From Microbacteriaceae bacterium (GTDB lineage Bacteria; Actinomycetota; Actinomycetes; Actinomycetales; Microbacteriaceae), in the NCBI GenBank assembly GCA_017744755.1, contig JAGIAU010000050.1:1-11384 (forward strand): a stretch of 11,384 nucleotides of DNA, written 5' to 3'. A program made the position numbers and the translations under genes. Shown piece by piece: positions 1 to 5,883 of the stretch. The notes beneath the pieces are model-generated. The model saw only the letters and a list, made by a program, of their open reading frames with translations, ran no database searches and was not told the DNA's origin. Each line of letters begins with the position of its first letter. Positions within the stretch are counted from its first letter, which is position 1.

Positions 1-949
1 CCTCCGACTCGAGGTGCCGGTGCACCTCGTCGTCGATGATGCCCTGCGGGACCTCGATCTCGACCTTCTCGAGGAGCGCCGGCACGATGGCGTCGCGCGC
101 CTGGGCGCCCTGCTGGAAGGCCTTGCCCTTGGCGGCCTGCTCCTGGAGGTCCGCCTTGAGCTCCGCGACGGTGTCGAACTGCGAGGCGAGCTGCGCGAAG
201 TCGTCGTCGAGCTCGGGGAGCTCGCGGACCTTGACGGCGCCGACGGTCACGGCGATGAGCGCGGTCTCGCCCTCGTGGTCGCCGCCGAGCAGCGCCGACT
301 CGAAGGTGGTGGACTCGCCGGCGGTGAGCGACTCGACCGCGTCGTCCATCCCCTCGAGGAGCTCGCCGGAGCCGACCTCGTAGGAGAGGTTGGAGGCGGA
401 GTCGACCTCGGCGCCGTCGATGGTGGCGGTCAGGTCGAGGGTGACGAAGTCGCCCTTCGCGGCCGGCCGGTCGACCGTGACGAGCGTGCCGAAGCGGGTG
501 CGCAGCGACTCGAGCTCCTGCTCGACGTCCTCGTCGGAGACCTTGGCCTCCTCGACCTCGAGCTTGAGGCCGTCGTACTTCGGGAGCTTGAAGTCGGGGC
601 GGACGTCGACCTCGACCTCGAGGACGAGGTCGCCGGACCAGTCCTTGACGTCGGGGAGCCGGGCGACGTCGGCCTGCGGGCGACCGACGACGCGGACCTT
701 CTCCTCGCGGACCGCGTCGCGGTAGAAGCGGTCGAGGCCCTCGGACACCGCGTGCTGGAGCACCTCGGCGCGACCGACGCGCTGGTCGATGATGGGCGGC
801 GGCACCTTGCCCTTGCGGAAGCCGGGGATGCTCACCTGCTCGGCGATGTGCTCGTACGCGTGCTTGATCGAGGGCTTGAGCTCCTCAGGCGTCACGGTGA
901 TGACGAGCTTGACGCGGGTCGGGCTGAGCTTCTCGACGGTGGTAGTCAC
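1..949 (-). CDS. tig: Trigger factor (ribosome-associated chaperone / peptidyl-prolyl isomerase), 3' part missing
   Basis: Trigger factor binds the ribosome near the polypeptide exit tunnel, shields nascent chains and carries a peptidyl-prolyl isomerase domain. The visible 316 codons begin MTTTVEKLSPTRVKL. They contain the ribosome-binding signature GFRKGKVP at residues 43-50. An FKBP-like domain follows at about residues 160-245, with GDFVTLDLTATIDG and EVGSGELLEGMD. The start of the C-terminal chaperone arm (about 255-316) runs off the window edge. Family members usually have about 430-490 residues, so roughly a third is missing. I chose the GTG at 949 because it gives the conserved N-terminus. 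The ATG at 959 is in another frame. Upstream, tRNA-Pro and tRNA-Gly precede tig, as in other actinobacteria, where clpP and clpX often follow. The family assignment is very secure. Confidence 0.97.
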   Translation of the reverse strand, partial: MTTTVEKLSPTRVKLVITVTPEELKPSIKHAYEHIAEQVSIPGFRKGKVPPPIIDQRVGRAEVLQHAVSEGLDRFYRDAVREEKVRVVGRPQADVARLPDVKDWSGDLVLEVEVDVRPDFKLPKYDGLKLEVEEAKVSDEDVEQELESLRTRFGTLVTVDRPAAKGDFVTLDLTATIDGAEVDSASNLSYEVGSGELLEGMDDAVESLTAGESTTFESALLGGDHEGETALIAVTVGAVKVRELPELDDDFAQLASQFDTVAELKADLQEQAAKGKAFQQGAQARDAIVPALLEKVEIEVPQGIIDDEVHRHLESE

Positions 950-957
950 GGCGGACC

Positions 958-963
958 ATCCTA
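958..963 (-). promoter_or_regulatory. Candidate -10 box of tig, close enough for a leaderless transcript
   Basis: On the minus strand the sequence reads TAGGAT, then eight bases, then the GTG start codon. TAGGAT fits the actinobacterial TAnnnT -10 pattern, and its distance would place the transcription start at or next to the GTG. The same bases include AGGA, which could instead act as a Shine-Dalgarno sequence about nine bases upstream, so the two readings compete. I see no good -35 hexamer at the usual distance. Confidence 0.4.
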
Positions 964-979
964 CCGGCATCGCCCGGGA

Positions 980-1008
980 GCCTCGGACGGACGGCTCGCA
1001 AGCGAGGC
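980..1008 (-). terminator. Weak inverted repeat after the reductase gene, possible terminator
   Basis: The arms GCCTCG and CGAGGC are perfect 6-base complements separated by 17 bases. They begin seven bases beyond the reductase stop codon. A smaller competing hairpin (CTCG/CGAG) lies inside. There is no T-tract. The position suits a terminator between the reductase and tig, but the structure is modest and could be chance in GC-rich DNA. Confidence 0.25.
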
Positions 1009-1014
1009 AGGTGC

Positions 1015-2391
1015 TCAGCGCGCCGCGCGCAGCAGGTCGCGGAGGCTCGACGAGGGATCGGCGAGCAGCGTCGCGGTGACCGGGACGCCCTGGTCGATGA
1101 GGCGACGGGCGGCGCGCACGGCATTCGGCTCGTCGATGGAGACGGCGCCGGCGAGCCGGCCGCCGGCGAGGAGGAACGCGACGGGGTATCCCCCGCCGGC
1201 GTCGACAGGCTCGCGCAGGACGATCTCGCCGTCGCCGTCCATCCGGCCGACGCCCTCGACGTGCACGCCGTAGCGGTCCGACCACCACCAGCCGGCGCCG
1301 CGCGGGGCAGGCTCCTGACCGAGCAGGATCGCGGCGAGCGCCTCGCCGTCGAGCCGGGCCGCCTCCCAGTGCTCGTCGCGACGCGGCAGCGAGCCGTCCA
1401 CGGCGCGCGGCCGGGCGACGTCGCCGATCGCGTACACGCCCGCCACGGACGTCCGGAACCGCGCGTCGACGACGATGCCGTCGTCGACCTCGAGCCCGGC
1501 GGCCTCGGCGAGCTCTGTGCCGGGGAGGATGCCGACGCCGAGCACGACGGCGTCCACCTCGATGCGGCCGCCGTCGTTCAGCACCGCCGTCGCACGCCGG
1601 CCGGGCGCCGGGACGGGAGCGGAACCCGGGGACCGCAGCGGAGGGCGCTCATCCTCCTGTCCCGGCGTCCTGGCCCCGTCCGCGGACCCGGGCCGGGATG
1701 CGAGGGGGCGCGACGGGGCATCCGCCTGCCCGGCGTGTTCGCCGTCCTCCAGCGCCGCGATGCCGCCCACGCGGACGTCGACGCCATGGGCGGCGTGCAT
1801 GGCGTGCAGGATCCCGGCGATGCGGCCGCCGACCGCAGGGACGAGCGGGACCGGGTGCGGATCGACGAGGACGACGTCCGCGCCGACGGCCCGCAGCGAT
1901 GAGGCGAGCTCGGCGCCGATGAGCCCCGCGCCGACGACGAGGATGCGCGCGCCCGGTGCCGCGGCGGCACGGATCGCCCTGGCGTCCGCATAGGTCCGGA
2001 GCGTGTGCACGAGCGGCGAGTCGCCGCCCGGGAACGCGAGCCGGCGGGCCCGGCCGCCCGTCGCGAGCACGATCGCGTCGGCCGGCAGCACCGTGCCGTC
2101 GTCGAGCTCGACCGTCCGCGCCGCGGCGTCGAGCGCCACGGCGTTCCGGCCGTGCCTGGCGTCGATGCCGAGCTCGGCGATCCGGTCCGGCGTCAGCAGC
2201 GCGAGCTCCTCGATCGGCGCGTCGTCGACGAAGGCCGCCTTCGAGAGCGGCGGACGGTCGGTGAACGCGGGCTCGCGGTCCACGATCGCGATCGGCCCGC
2301 CATGGCCCCCGGCGCGCAGCGCCTCCGCGAGGCTCACCCCGGCGAGACCGCCGCCGATGACGACGACACGGCCCCCGGGCGCGAGGCTCAC
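1015..2391 (-). CDS. FAD-dependent NAD(P)H:ferredoxin reductase-like oxidoreductase
   Basis: This 458-residue protein is a pyridine nucleotide-disulfide-type flavoprotein of the oxygenase ferredoxin reductase group. It should move electrons from NAD(P)H to FAD and on to a [2Fe-2S] partner in the cytoplasm. The FAD-binding motif is GGGLAG at residues 13-18, next to VVVIGGG and followed by RPPLSK. The second dinucleotide site is GAGLIG at 154-159. The second FAD contact is VYAIGD, ending at Asp324. A C-terminal reductase domain with GWWWSDRYG follows. The GTG start overlaps the stop codon of the upstream Rieske gene by four bases (GTGA), which implies translational coupling and a working pair. 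The frame stays open upstream, but that stretch only shadows the Rieske gene and the tRNA. About 48 Pro/Ala/Gly/Arg-rich residues (219-266) interrupt the NAD domain. Without them the length is about 410, normal for the family. The exact electron acceptor is inferred. Confidence 0.92.
   Translation of the reverse strand: MSLAPGGRVVVIGGGLAGVSLAEALRAGGHGGPIAIVDREPAFTDRPPLSKAAFVDDAPIEELALLTPDRIAELGIDARHGRNAVALDAAARTVELDDGTVLPADAIVLATGGRARRLAFPGGDSPLVHTLRTYADARAIRAAAAPGARILVVGAGLIGAELASSLRAVGADVVLVDPHPVPLVPAVGGRIAGILHAMHAAHGVDVRVGGIAALEDGEHAGQADAPSRPLASRPGSADGARTPGQEDERPPLRSPGSAPVPAPGRRATAVLNDGGRIEVDAVVLGVGILPGTELAEAAGLEVDDGIVVDARFRTSVAGVYAIGDVARPRAVDGSLPRRDEHWEAARLDGEALAAILLGQEPAPRGAGWWWSDRYGVHVEGVGRMDGDGEIVLREPVDAGGGYPVAFLLAGGRLAGAVSIDEPNAVRAARRLIDQGVPVTATLLADPSSSLRDLLRAAR
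1594..1737 (-). other. In-frame low-complexity insert with nested inverted repeats inside the reductase gene
   Basis: This stretch encodes about 48 residues rich in Pro, Ala, Gly, Ser and Arg, between a normal NAD-domain strand (GGIAALEDGE) and the next one (ATAVLNDGG). The DNA is crowded with dyads: CGCCGGGAC at 1606-1614 pairs with GTCCCGGCG at 1659-1667, GTCCGCGGAC at 1678-1687 is a perfect palindrome, and GGATGC at 1696-1701 pairs with GCATCC at 1718-1723. It may be a palindromic repeat element that landed in frame, or an expanded linker. The boundaries are approximate and were judged from where family-like sequence stops and resumes. Confidence 0.5.
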
Positions 2392-2726
2392 GCGAGCCGG
2401 TCCGCGGCCGGGTGCACGACGATCGCGTCGCCGACGATCTCGACGCGATGCGCGGCGACGCCCTTCGTCGCCGGCAGGCTCAGCACGGCGCCGTCCTTCA
2501 GCGAGAAGCAGGCCGCATGCAGCGGGCACTCCACGGTGCCGTCCTCGACCCAGCCCTGCGACAGCGAGGCCTCCTCGTGGCTGCAGGTGTCGTCGAGGGC
2601 GAAGAACGCCCCGCCGTCGTTGAACACGGCGATGTCGTCGAGCGTCCCCGTCCTGATCCGGGACACCTTGAGCCCCTCGCCGTCGGCGATGTCCCCGACC
2701 TTCGCGACCTCGATGCCGTCCGCCAT
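2388..2726 (-). CDS. Rieske [2Fe-2S] ferredoxin, oxygenase type
   Basis: A 112-residue soluble protein with a complete Rieske site: Cys48 and His50 in CSH, and Cys67 and His70 in CPLH, separated as in ferredoxin components of multicomponent dioxygenases. It has no membrane anchor or signal peptide, so it should be cytoplasmic. It should accept electrons from the reductase encoded directly after it, whose GTG start overlaps this gene's TGA by four bases. I chose the ATG at 2726 because AAGGGGA lies about five bases upstream. An adjacent GTG at 2729 would sit too close to that site. The gene begins 39 bases after tRNA-Pro on the same strand. No oxygenase alpha or beta subunit is nearby, so its final acceptor is unknown. 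Related proteins also occur in actinobacterial Suf operons, but no suf gene is seen here. Confidence 0.93.
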   Translation of the reverse strand: MADGIEVAKVGDIADGEGLKVSRIRTGTLDDIAVFNDGGAFFALDDTCSHEEASLSQGWVEDGTVECPLHAACFSLKDGAVLSLPATKGVAAHRVEIVGDAIVVHPAADRLA

Positions 2727-2747
2727 CACGTCCCCTTCGTGCGTTCC

Positions 2748-2761
2748 GCCCGCCGTCGGGC
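2748..2761 (-). other. Small hairpin between tRNA-Pro and the Rieske gene
   Basis: On the minus strand GCCCG, a four-base loop and CGGGC form a five-base-pair hairpin, starting five bases after the tRNA 3' end and ending 21 bases before the Rieske start. It could be a weak attenuator or a 3'-end processing boundary. There is no T-tract, and a stem this short can arise by chance in GC-rich DNA. Confidence 0.25.
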
Positions 2762-2765
2762 CCCG

Positions 2766-2839
2766 TCGGGGCGACAGGATTTGAACCTGCGGCCTCCCGC
2801 TCCCAAAGCGGGCGCTCTACCAAGCTGAGCTACGCCCCG
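2766..2839 (-). tRNA. tRNA-Pro (anticodon TGG)
   Basis: The minus strand folds into a standard 74-base cloverleaf. The acceptor CGGGGCG pairs with CGCCCCG and the discriminator base is A. The D-arm contains TAGCTCAGCTTGGTAGAGC. The anticodon stem CCCGC/GCGGG encloses the loop TTTGGGA, giving anticodon TGG, which reads CCA and related proline codons. The T-arm contains GGTTCAAATCC. No CCA is encoded at the 3' end, so it must be added enzymatically. The gene lies 27 bases after the channel gene and 39 bases before the Rieske gene, all on one strand. Confidence 0.97.
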
Positions 2840-2849
2840 GCGACAGCCC

Positions 2850-2855
2850 AGTCTA
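2850..2855 (-). promoter_or_regulatory. Candidate -10 box of tRNA-Pro
   Basis: TAGACT on the minus strand ends ten bases before the mature tRNA 5' end, a spacing that suits a tRNA promoter. The matching -35 region would lie inside the 3' end of the channel gene, and I see no recognisable hexamer there. Confidence 0.35.
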
Positions 2856-2866
2856 GGAGTCGCCGC

Positions 2867-4756
2867 TCAGTCCTCCGCGAGGACGATGATGCTGTCGCCC
2901 GGGTCGAAACGGACCGGGTCGCTCTTCCGCGGGTTCACCCGGACGCCGTAGTTCGCGCCCGAGTTGTGGGCGTCGGCGGCGCGGCGGTAGCCGATCGCCG
3001 TCTCGCCGCGGCGGCGCGCCGACTCGAGCACCGTGTAGAAGTCGACCGTCGCGCCGGGGAGCAGGTACTCGGACACGGGCCGCAGGTAGATCTCGCTGCC
3101 CTCCGACTCGAACAGCTCGTCGTAGAGGTCCTTGATCCGCCGGTCCTCCGAGGCCTGCGCGAGCGCGAGGGCGACGAGCTTGTCACTGACGATGAAGTCG
3201 TCGGCCTCCGTCACCTCGGCGAGCTCGCGATTCGCGTCGTCGAGCATCTCGCTGACGACGTTCAGGTCGGCGCCGTGCTGCAGCGCGAGGTCGCGGAGCT
3301 GGAGCAGCGTCACGAGCGTGCGGTTGTCGGCCTGCTCGGGCGCGACGCGGTCGGTCTCGGCGAGCACGATGATGTGATCGGTCTCGTGCACGTTCAGCTC
3401 GGACAGGACGGCGCGCCGTGTCGGGTCCGCGTCGACGCGCGAGACCGATAACCGCTTGAGCGGCGGGAGCTCCGGAAGCTCTCCGGTCGTGACGATGCGG
3501 GCGGTCGAGCCGGGCGCGACGTATTCGTCCAGCTCGCGGAGCATGACGGTCAGGTTGTGGTTCGCGCCGAGGAAGAGCGTGTGCTCGGGCGCACCCGCCG
3601 TGCGTTCTGTCGTCGCCACCTGCGTCGCGTCCGGCGTGCCCGGCGCCGCGATCCGGATGGTGCTGTCGTCCCCCGCGATGACGAGCAGCTCGTCGCCGGG
3701 CTTGATGACCGTGTCCGGCGGCGGGTTCACTGTGATGCGGTCGCCGTACGCGACGCCGGCCACGGTGGAGTCGGCGAACGCGAGCTGCGCCTCGAAGTAG
3801 GTCTTCCCCACGAGGGCGGGCTGCTCGCTGAAGTAGAACTCGTCGCCCTCGAAGGCGAGCAGGCTCTGGTACACGACGGAGAGGCCGGACTGCCGGCAGG
3901 TCTGCACGGTGATGCGGCCGATGAGGTCGGTGCCGAGGATCCAGTCCGTCTCGTCCTTCCCGACGAGCTTGGCGATCTCGAGACTCGACTCGTCCCGCAG
4001 CTCGCCGACGATGTGGTACTTCCCGGGGCGCCGCCCGGGGTCGTTCATCACCGCGAGCGCCGACTTGATGACGTCGGCATCCGGGTCCTCGGCGCCGTCG
4101 GGGGCGAGCAGGATGATGCTGCGCGAGGTCTGCGGGCTCGCGAGCGCGATGTCGCGCGCCGACTTCGGATCGCCCGTGCGGCACACGATCCGCGTCTTCC
4201 ACAGTCGCGCCGCATCGGCGGCGATCGCCTCCTCCATCTCGATCTTGTCCTTGTCGGCGAGGATGACGATGGCGGTGCGGCCGCGCGACTCGTTGGCGAT
4301 CGCGAGCTCGCGGACGATCGTGAAGATCTTGTTGTTCCAGCCGAGGACGAGCGTGTGGTCCTTCTCCAGGACGCGCGAGCGCCCCTTCCGCAGCTCCTCG
4401 ACCTTCGCGTCGAACGCGCCCGAGACGATGCCGATGAGGCTCGCCACGATGACGAGCCCGCCGATCGTGACGAGCAGCATGAGGATGCGCCACCACCAGC
4501 CCTGGTCGGCGCCCATGGTGCCGGGGTCGAGCGTACGCATCAGCGCGTTCCAGAAGTAGTCCCACGGCGCCTCGCCGGGCTCGGGGGCCTCGGGCTCCGG
4601 CGCCACGAACTTCAGCACGAGCCAGGCGATCCCGCCGAGCACCGCGACGAACACGACCGTCGCGATCGCGAGGAGCAGCATGATCGCGCCGGTGCCGCGC
4701 GACATCCACCCGTCGAACCAGTAGCGCCAGCGGTCGCGCAGTGCGGGCTTTCCCAT
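2867..4756 (-). CDS. CASTOR/POLLUX-type ion channel with two RCK-like domains
   Basis: This roughly 629-residue membrane protein belongs to the CASTOR/POLLUX (DMI1/SYM8) channel family, best known from plant nuclear envelopes and also found in bacteria. TM1 covers about residues 24-48, followed by a Pro/Glu-rich loop. A pore helix and filter region with PGTMG lies near 65-82, and TM2 spans about 90-112. The family signature follows: SGAFDAKVEELRKGRSRVLE, then HTLVLGWNNK near 134-143, where the first cytoplasmic regulatory domain begins. That domain closes around IKPGDELLVIAG. A second Rossmann-like unit starts at about 392 (HTLFLG) and closes with FDPGDSIIVLAED. The second ATG (4756) is chosen because GAGGGG lies six bases upstream. 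An ATG at 4762 directly abuts that site. The likely role is gated cation flux across the cell membrane. Ion selectivity and ligand cannot be read from the sequence. Confidence 0.92.
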   Translation of the reverse strand: MGKPALRDRWRYWFDGWMSRGTGAIMLLLAIATVVFVAVLGGIAWLVLKFVAPEPEAPEPGEAPWDYFWNALMRTLDPGTMGADQGWWWRILMLLVTIGGLVIVASLIGIVSGAFDAKVEELRKGRSRVLEKDHTLVLGWNNKIFTIVRELAIANESRGRTAIVILADKDKIEMEEAIAADAARLWKTRIVCRTGDPKSARDIALASPQTSRSIILLAPDGAEDPDADVIKSALAVMNDPGRRPGKYHIVGELRDESSLEIAKLVGKDETDWILGTDLIGRITVQTCRQSGLSVVYQSLLAFEGDEFYFSEQPALVGKTYFEAQLAFADSTVAGVAYGDRITVNPPPDTVIKPGDELLVIAGDDSTIRIAAPGTPDATQVATTERTAGAPEHTLFLGANHNLTVMLRELDEYVAPGSTARIVTTGELPELPPLKRLSVSRVDADPTRRAVLSELNVHETDHIIVLAETDRVAPEQADNRTLVTLLQLRDLALQHGADLNVVSEMLDDANRELAEVTEADDFIVSDKLVALALAQASEDRRIKDLYDELFESEGSEIYLRPVSEYLLPGATVDFYTVLESARRRGETAIGYRRAADAHNSGANYGVRVNPRKSDPVRFDPGDSIIVLAED

Positions 4757-4778
4757 GAGCATCCCCTCGTGTGCCGCC

Positions 4779-4784
4779 TAGAAT
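4779..4784 (+). promoter_or_regulatory. Candidate -10 box of tRNA-Gly
   Basis: TAGAAT lies ten bases before the mature tRNA-Gly 5' end and matches TATAAT at five of six positions. A 17-base spacer would put the -35 region at 4756-4761 (TGAGCA, weak), on top of the start codon of the divergent channel gene. Confidence 0.5.
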
Positions 4785-4794
4785 GGCTTACCGC

Positions 4795-4865
4795 GGGGAT
4801 GTAGCTCAATGGCAGAGCCCCAGTCTTCCAAACTGGCTACGCGGGTTCGATTCCCGTCATCCCCT
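4795..4865 (+). tRNA. tRNA-Gly (anticodon TCC)
   Basis: A 71-base cloverleaf. The acceptor GGGGATG pairs with CATCCCC and the discriminator base is T. The D-arm is GCTC/GAGC with loop AATGGCA. The anticodon stem CCAGT/ACTGG encloses CTTCCAA, giving anticodon TCC, which reads GGA and GGG codons. The T-arm contains GGGTTCGATTCCC. No CCA is encoded. The short D-loop and the T discriminator are usual for bacterial tRNA-Gly. No integrase or duplicated 3' end was seen, so there is no sign that this tRNA serves as an integration site here. Confidence 0.97.
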
Positions 4866-4873
4866 CTGCGAGT

Positions 4874-4890
4874 CCGATGCGGTGCGTCGG
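4874..4890 (+). terminator. Probable tRNA-Gly terminator hairpin without T-tract
   Basis: CCGATGC, the loop GGT and GCGTCGG form a seven-base-pair stem with one U-G pair, starting nine bases after the tRNA. A run of Us is absent, as is common for actinobacterial intrinsic terminators. It lies between convergent genes, 30 bases from the end of the DUF4190 gene. Confidence 0.45.
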
Positions 4891-4919
4891 CGGGATGTTC
4901 CCGGCAGGGCTGTTCGGCG

Positions 4920-5681
4920 CTAGACGCAGAGCCCCTCGACCGGCCGCATCGTCTGATCGCTGGCGGCCCAGGGGCGGGTGTTCACCCGGTCGCGATCGCC
5001 GGGACCGCCGTACCAGGCGTGGATGCAGTAGGTGTCCCCGGTGCTCCAGTATTCGACGGTGAAGCCGTCGGCGCCCGAGACGATCGGCGGGTCGAGCTGA
5101 CTCAGCTCCTCCGGGTAGGCGCCGCTGTGCTGCGCCGAATAGGCCGCGATCTCGGTGACGGCCGTCGACACGAGCTGCTGGGCGCCCTGGCTCTTCGTGT
5201 TCTCGACGGTCGACAGATAGACCGGGATGGCGATGGCCGCGAGGACGACGAATCCGATGCAGACGAACCCGATGTAGCCGATGACGAGCCCGGCGATCGC
5301 GAGGCCGCGACCGCCCTCCCCCTTCGCCTTGATCTGGCTCAGCGCCACGTGCCCGAAGATGATCGCCAGCAGCGGGCCGACGAAGGCGACGACGAGCCCG
5401 ACGAGCGACAGAACGAACGAGGCGACCGCCATACCGTTGGTGACGGGTACGGGCGCCGGGCCATAGGCCGGATAGGCCGGCGGATAGGCGGCATAGCCCG
5501 GCTGGTAGGGCGGGTGGCCCGGCTGGGCGCCGTATCCGGACGGCGCGGCCGCGAAGGCCTGCGTCGGCCGCAGATGCGCCGTCCACGCCCCGCCGTCCCA
5601 GAACCGCAGCTGCCCGGACCCGCCCGGGTCCGGGTACCAGTCGGCCGCGGGCAGCGCACCGGGCGCCTTGAAGTCGGACAT
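4920..5681 (-). CDS. DUF2510-DUF4190 membrane protein with pilin-like C-terminal half
   Basis: A 253-residue membrane protein of unknown function. Residues 14-40 form a DUF2510 domain (DWYPDPG, LRFWDGGAWT). A Pro/Gly/Tyr-rich linker with repeated YPP/YGA units covers about 46-80. Residues 84-137 match DUF4190, including IIFGHVALSQIK and GRGLAIAGLVIGYIG, with hydrophobic segments at about 84-117 and 126-153. The second segment ends in LAAIAIPVYL, followed by a helix and HSGAYPEEL, which strongly resembles the N-terminal region of type IV pilins. Cys219 and Cys252 near the C-terminus could form a disulfide. The prepilin peptidase site (G-F-T-L-I-E type) is absent. GAGGGGGAAG just before the ATG at 5681 decides the start. 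The gene converges with tRNA-Gly and diverges from the DUF222/HNH gene. The domains are clear, the role is not. Confidence 0.88.
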   Translation of the reverse strand: MSDFKAPGALPAADWYPDPGGSGQLRFWDGGAWTAHLRPTQAFAAAPSGYGAQPGHPPYQPGYAAYPPAYPAYGPAPVPVTNGMAVASFVLSLVGLVVAFVGPLLAIIFGHVALSQIKAKGEGGRGLAIAGLVIGYIGFVCIGFVVLAAIAIPVYLSTVENTKSQGAQQLVSTAVTEIAAYSAQHSGAYPEELSQLDPPIVSGADGFTVEYWSTGDTYCIHAWYGGPGDRDRVNTRPWAASDQTMRPVEGLCV

Positions 5682-5700
5682 GCTTCCCCCTCGCTGTCGG

Positions 5701-5715
5701 CTCGACACTATCGAG
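5701..5715 (-). promoter_or_regulatory. Operator-like dyad over candidate -10 box of the DUF4190 gene
   Basis: CTCGA and TCGAG flank five bases in a perfect dyad. On the minus strand the centre reads GATAGTGT, offering TAGTGT (5705-5710) as a -10 box. That would place transcription start near 5698, giving a leader of about 17 bases that still includes the Shine-Dalgarno site. A repressor site over the promoter is possible but inferred from symmetry alone. Confidence 0.35.
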
Positions 5716-5786
5716 GAACGCCCGCGGCGCGCGGGGGCGGCGCGGCCAGGGCGACGGCGCGGATGCGACGTCGGCGGATCTGACGC

Positions 5787-5821
5787 CTCCACAGGCCGCG
5801 CAGCCCAGGCGTTCTCCACAG
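5787..5821 (+). repeat. Two copies of CTCCACAG upstream of the DUF222/HNH gene
   Basis: CTCCACAG occurs at 5787-5794 and 5814-5821, 27 bases apart start to start, in the intergenic region. The second copy lies in TTCTCCACA, one mismatch from the DnaA-box consensus TTATCCACA. The pair may be a binding site or a motif tied to this gene family. It may also be chance. Confidence 0.35.
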
Positions 5822-5834
5822 TTCTTGCTGGTCA

Positions 5835-5853
5835 GGGCCCGTTTCCCGGGCTC
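5835..5853 (+). promoter_or_regulatory. Leader hairpin upstream of the DUF222/HNH gene
   Basis: GGGCCCG, the loop TTTCC and CGGGCTC form a seven-base-pair stem with one G-U pair, ending 30 bases before the start codon. It could shape the leader of the mRNA or act as an early terminator. Function is not shown by the sequence. Confidence 0.3.
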
Positions 5854-5883
5854 GATGTCGGTGGTGCGGCGTTGGATGGACGC

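Noticed and set aside
14..1273. A 419-residue plus-strand frame opposite tig
   Set aside because: It mirrors trigger factor codons and is a repetitive Leu/Asp/Glu/Val/Gly-rich translation without domains.
1015..2823. A 602-residue version of the reductase with a long N-terminal extension
   Set aside because: The extension overlaps the Rieske gene in another frame and the tRNA-Pro, has no protein-like sequence, and the GTG at 2391 starts right at the FAD-binding fold.
3557..4804. A 415-residue plus-strand frame opposite the channel gene
   Set aside because: It is antisense to a well-supported channel gene and rich in Arg, Asp and Glu without any motif.
4795..4919. tRNA-Gly as an attachment site of an integrated element
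   Set aside because: No integrase, no second copy of the tRNA 3' end and no mobile-element genes occur in the window.
5812..5820. Origin of replication suggested by a DnaA-like box
   Set aside because: There is a single near-match, no cluster of boxes and no AT-rich stretch, and neighbouring genes are not those of an origin region.
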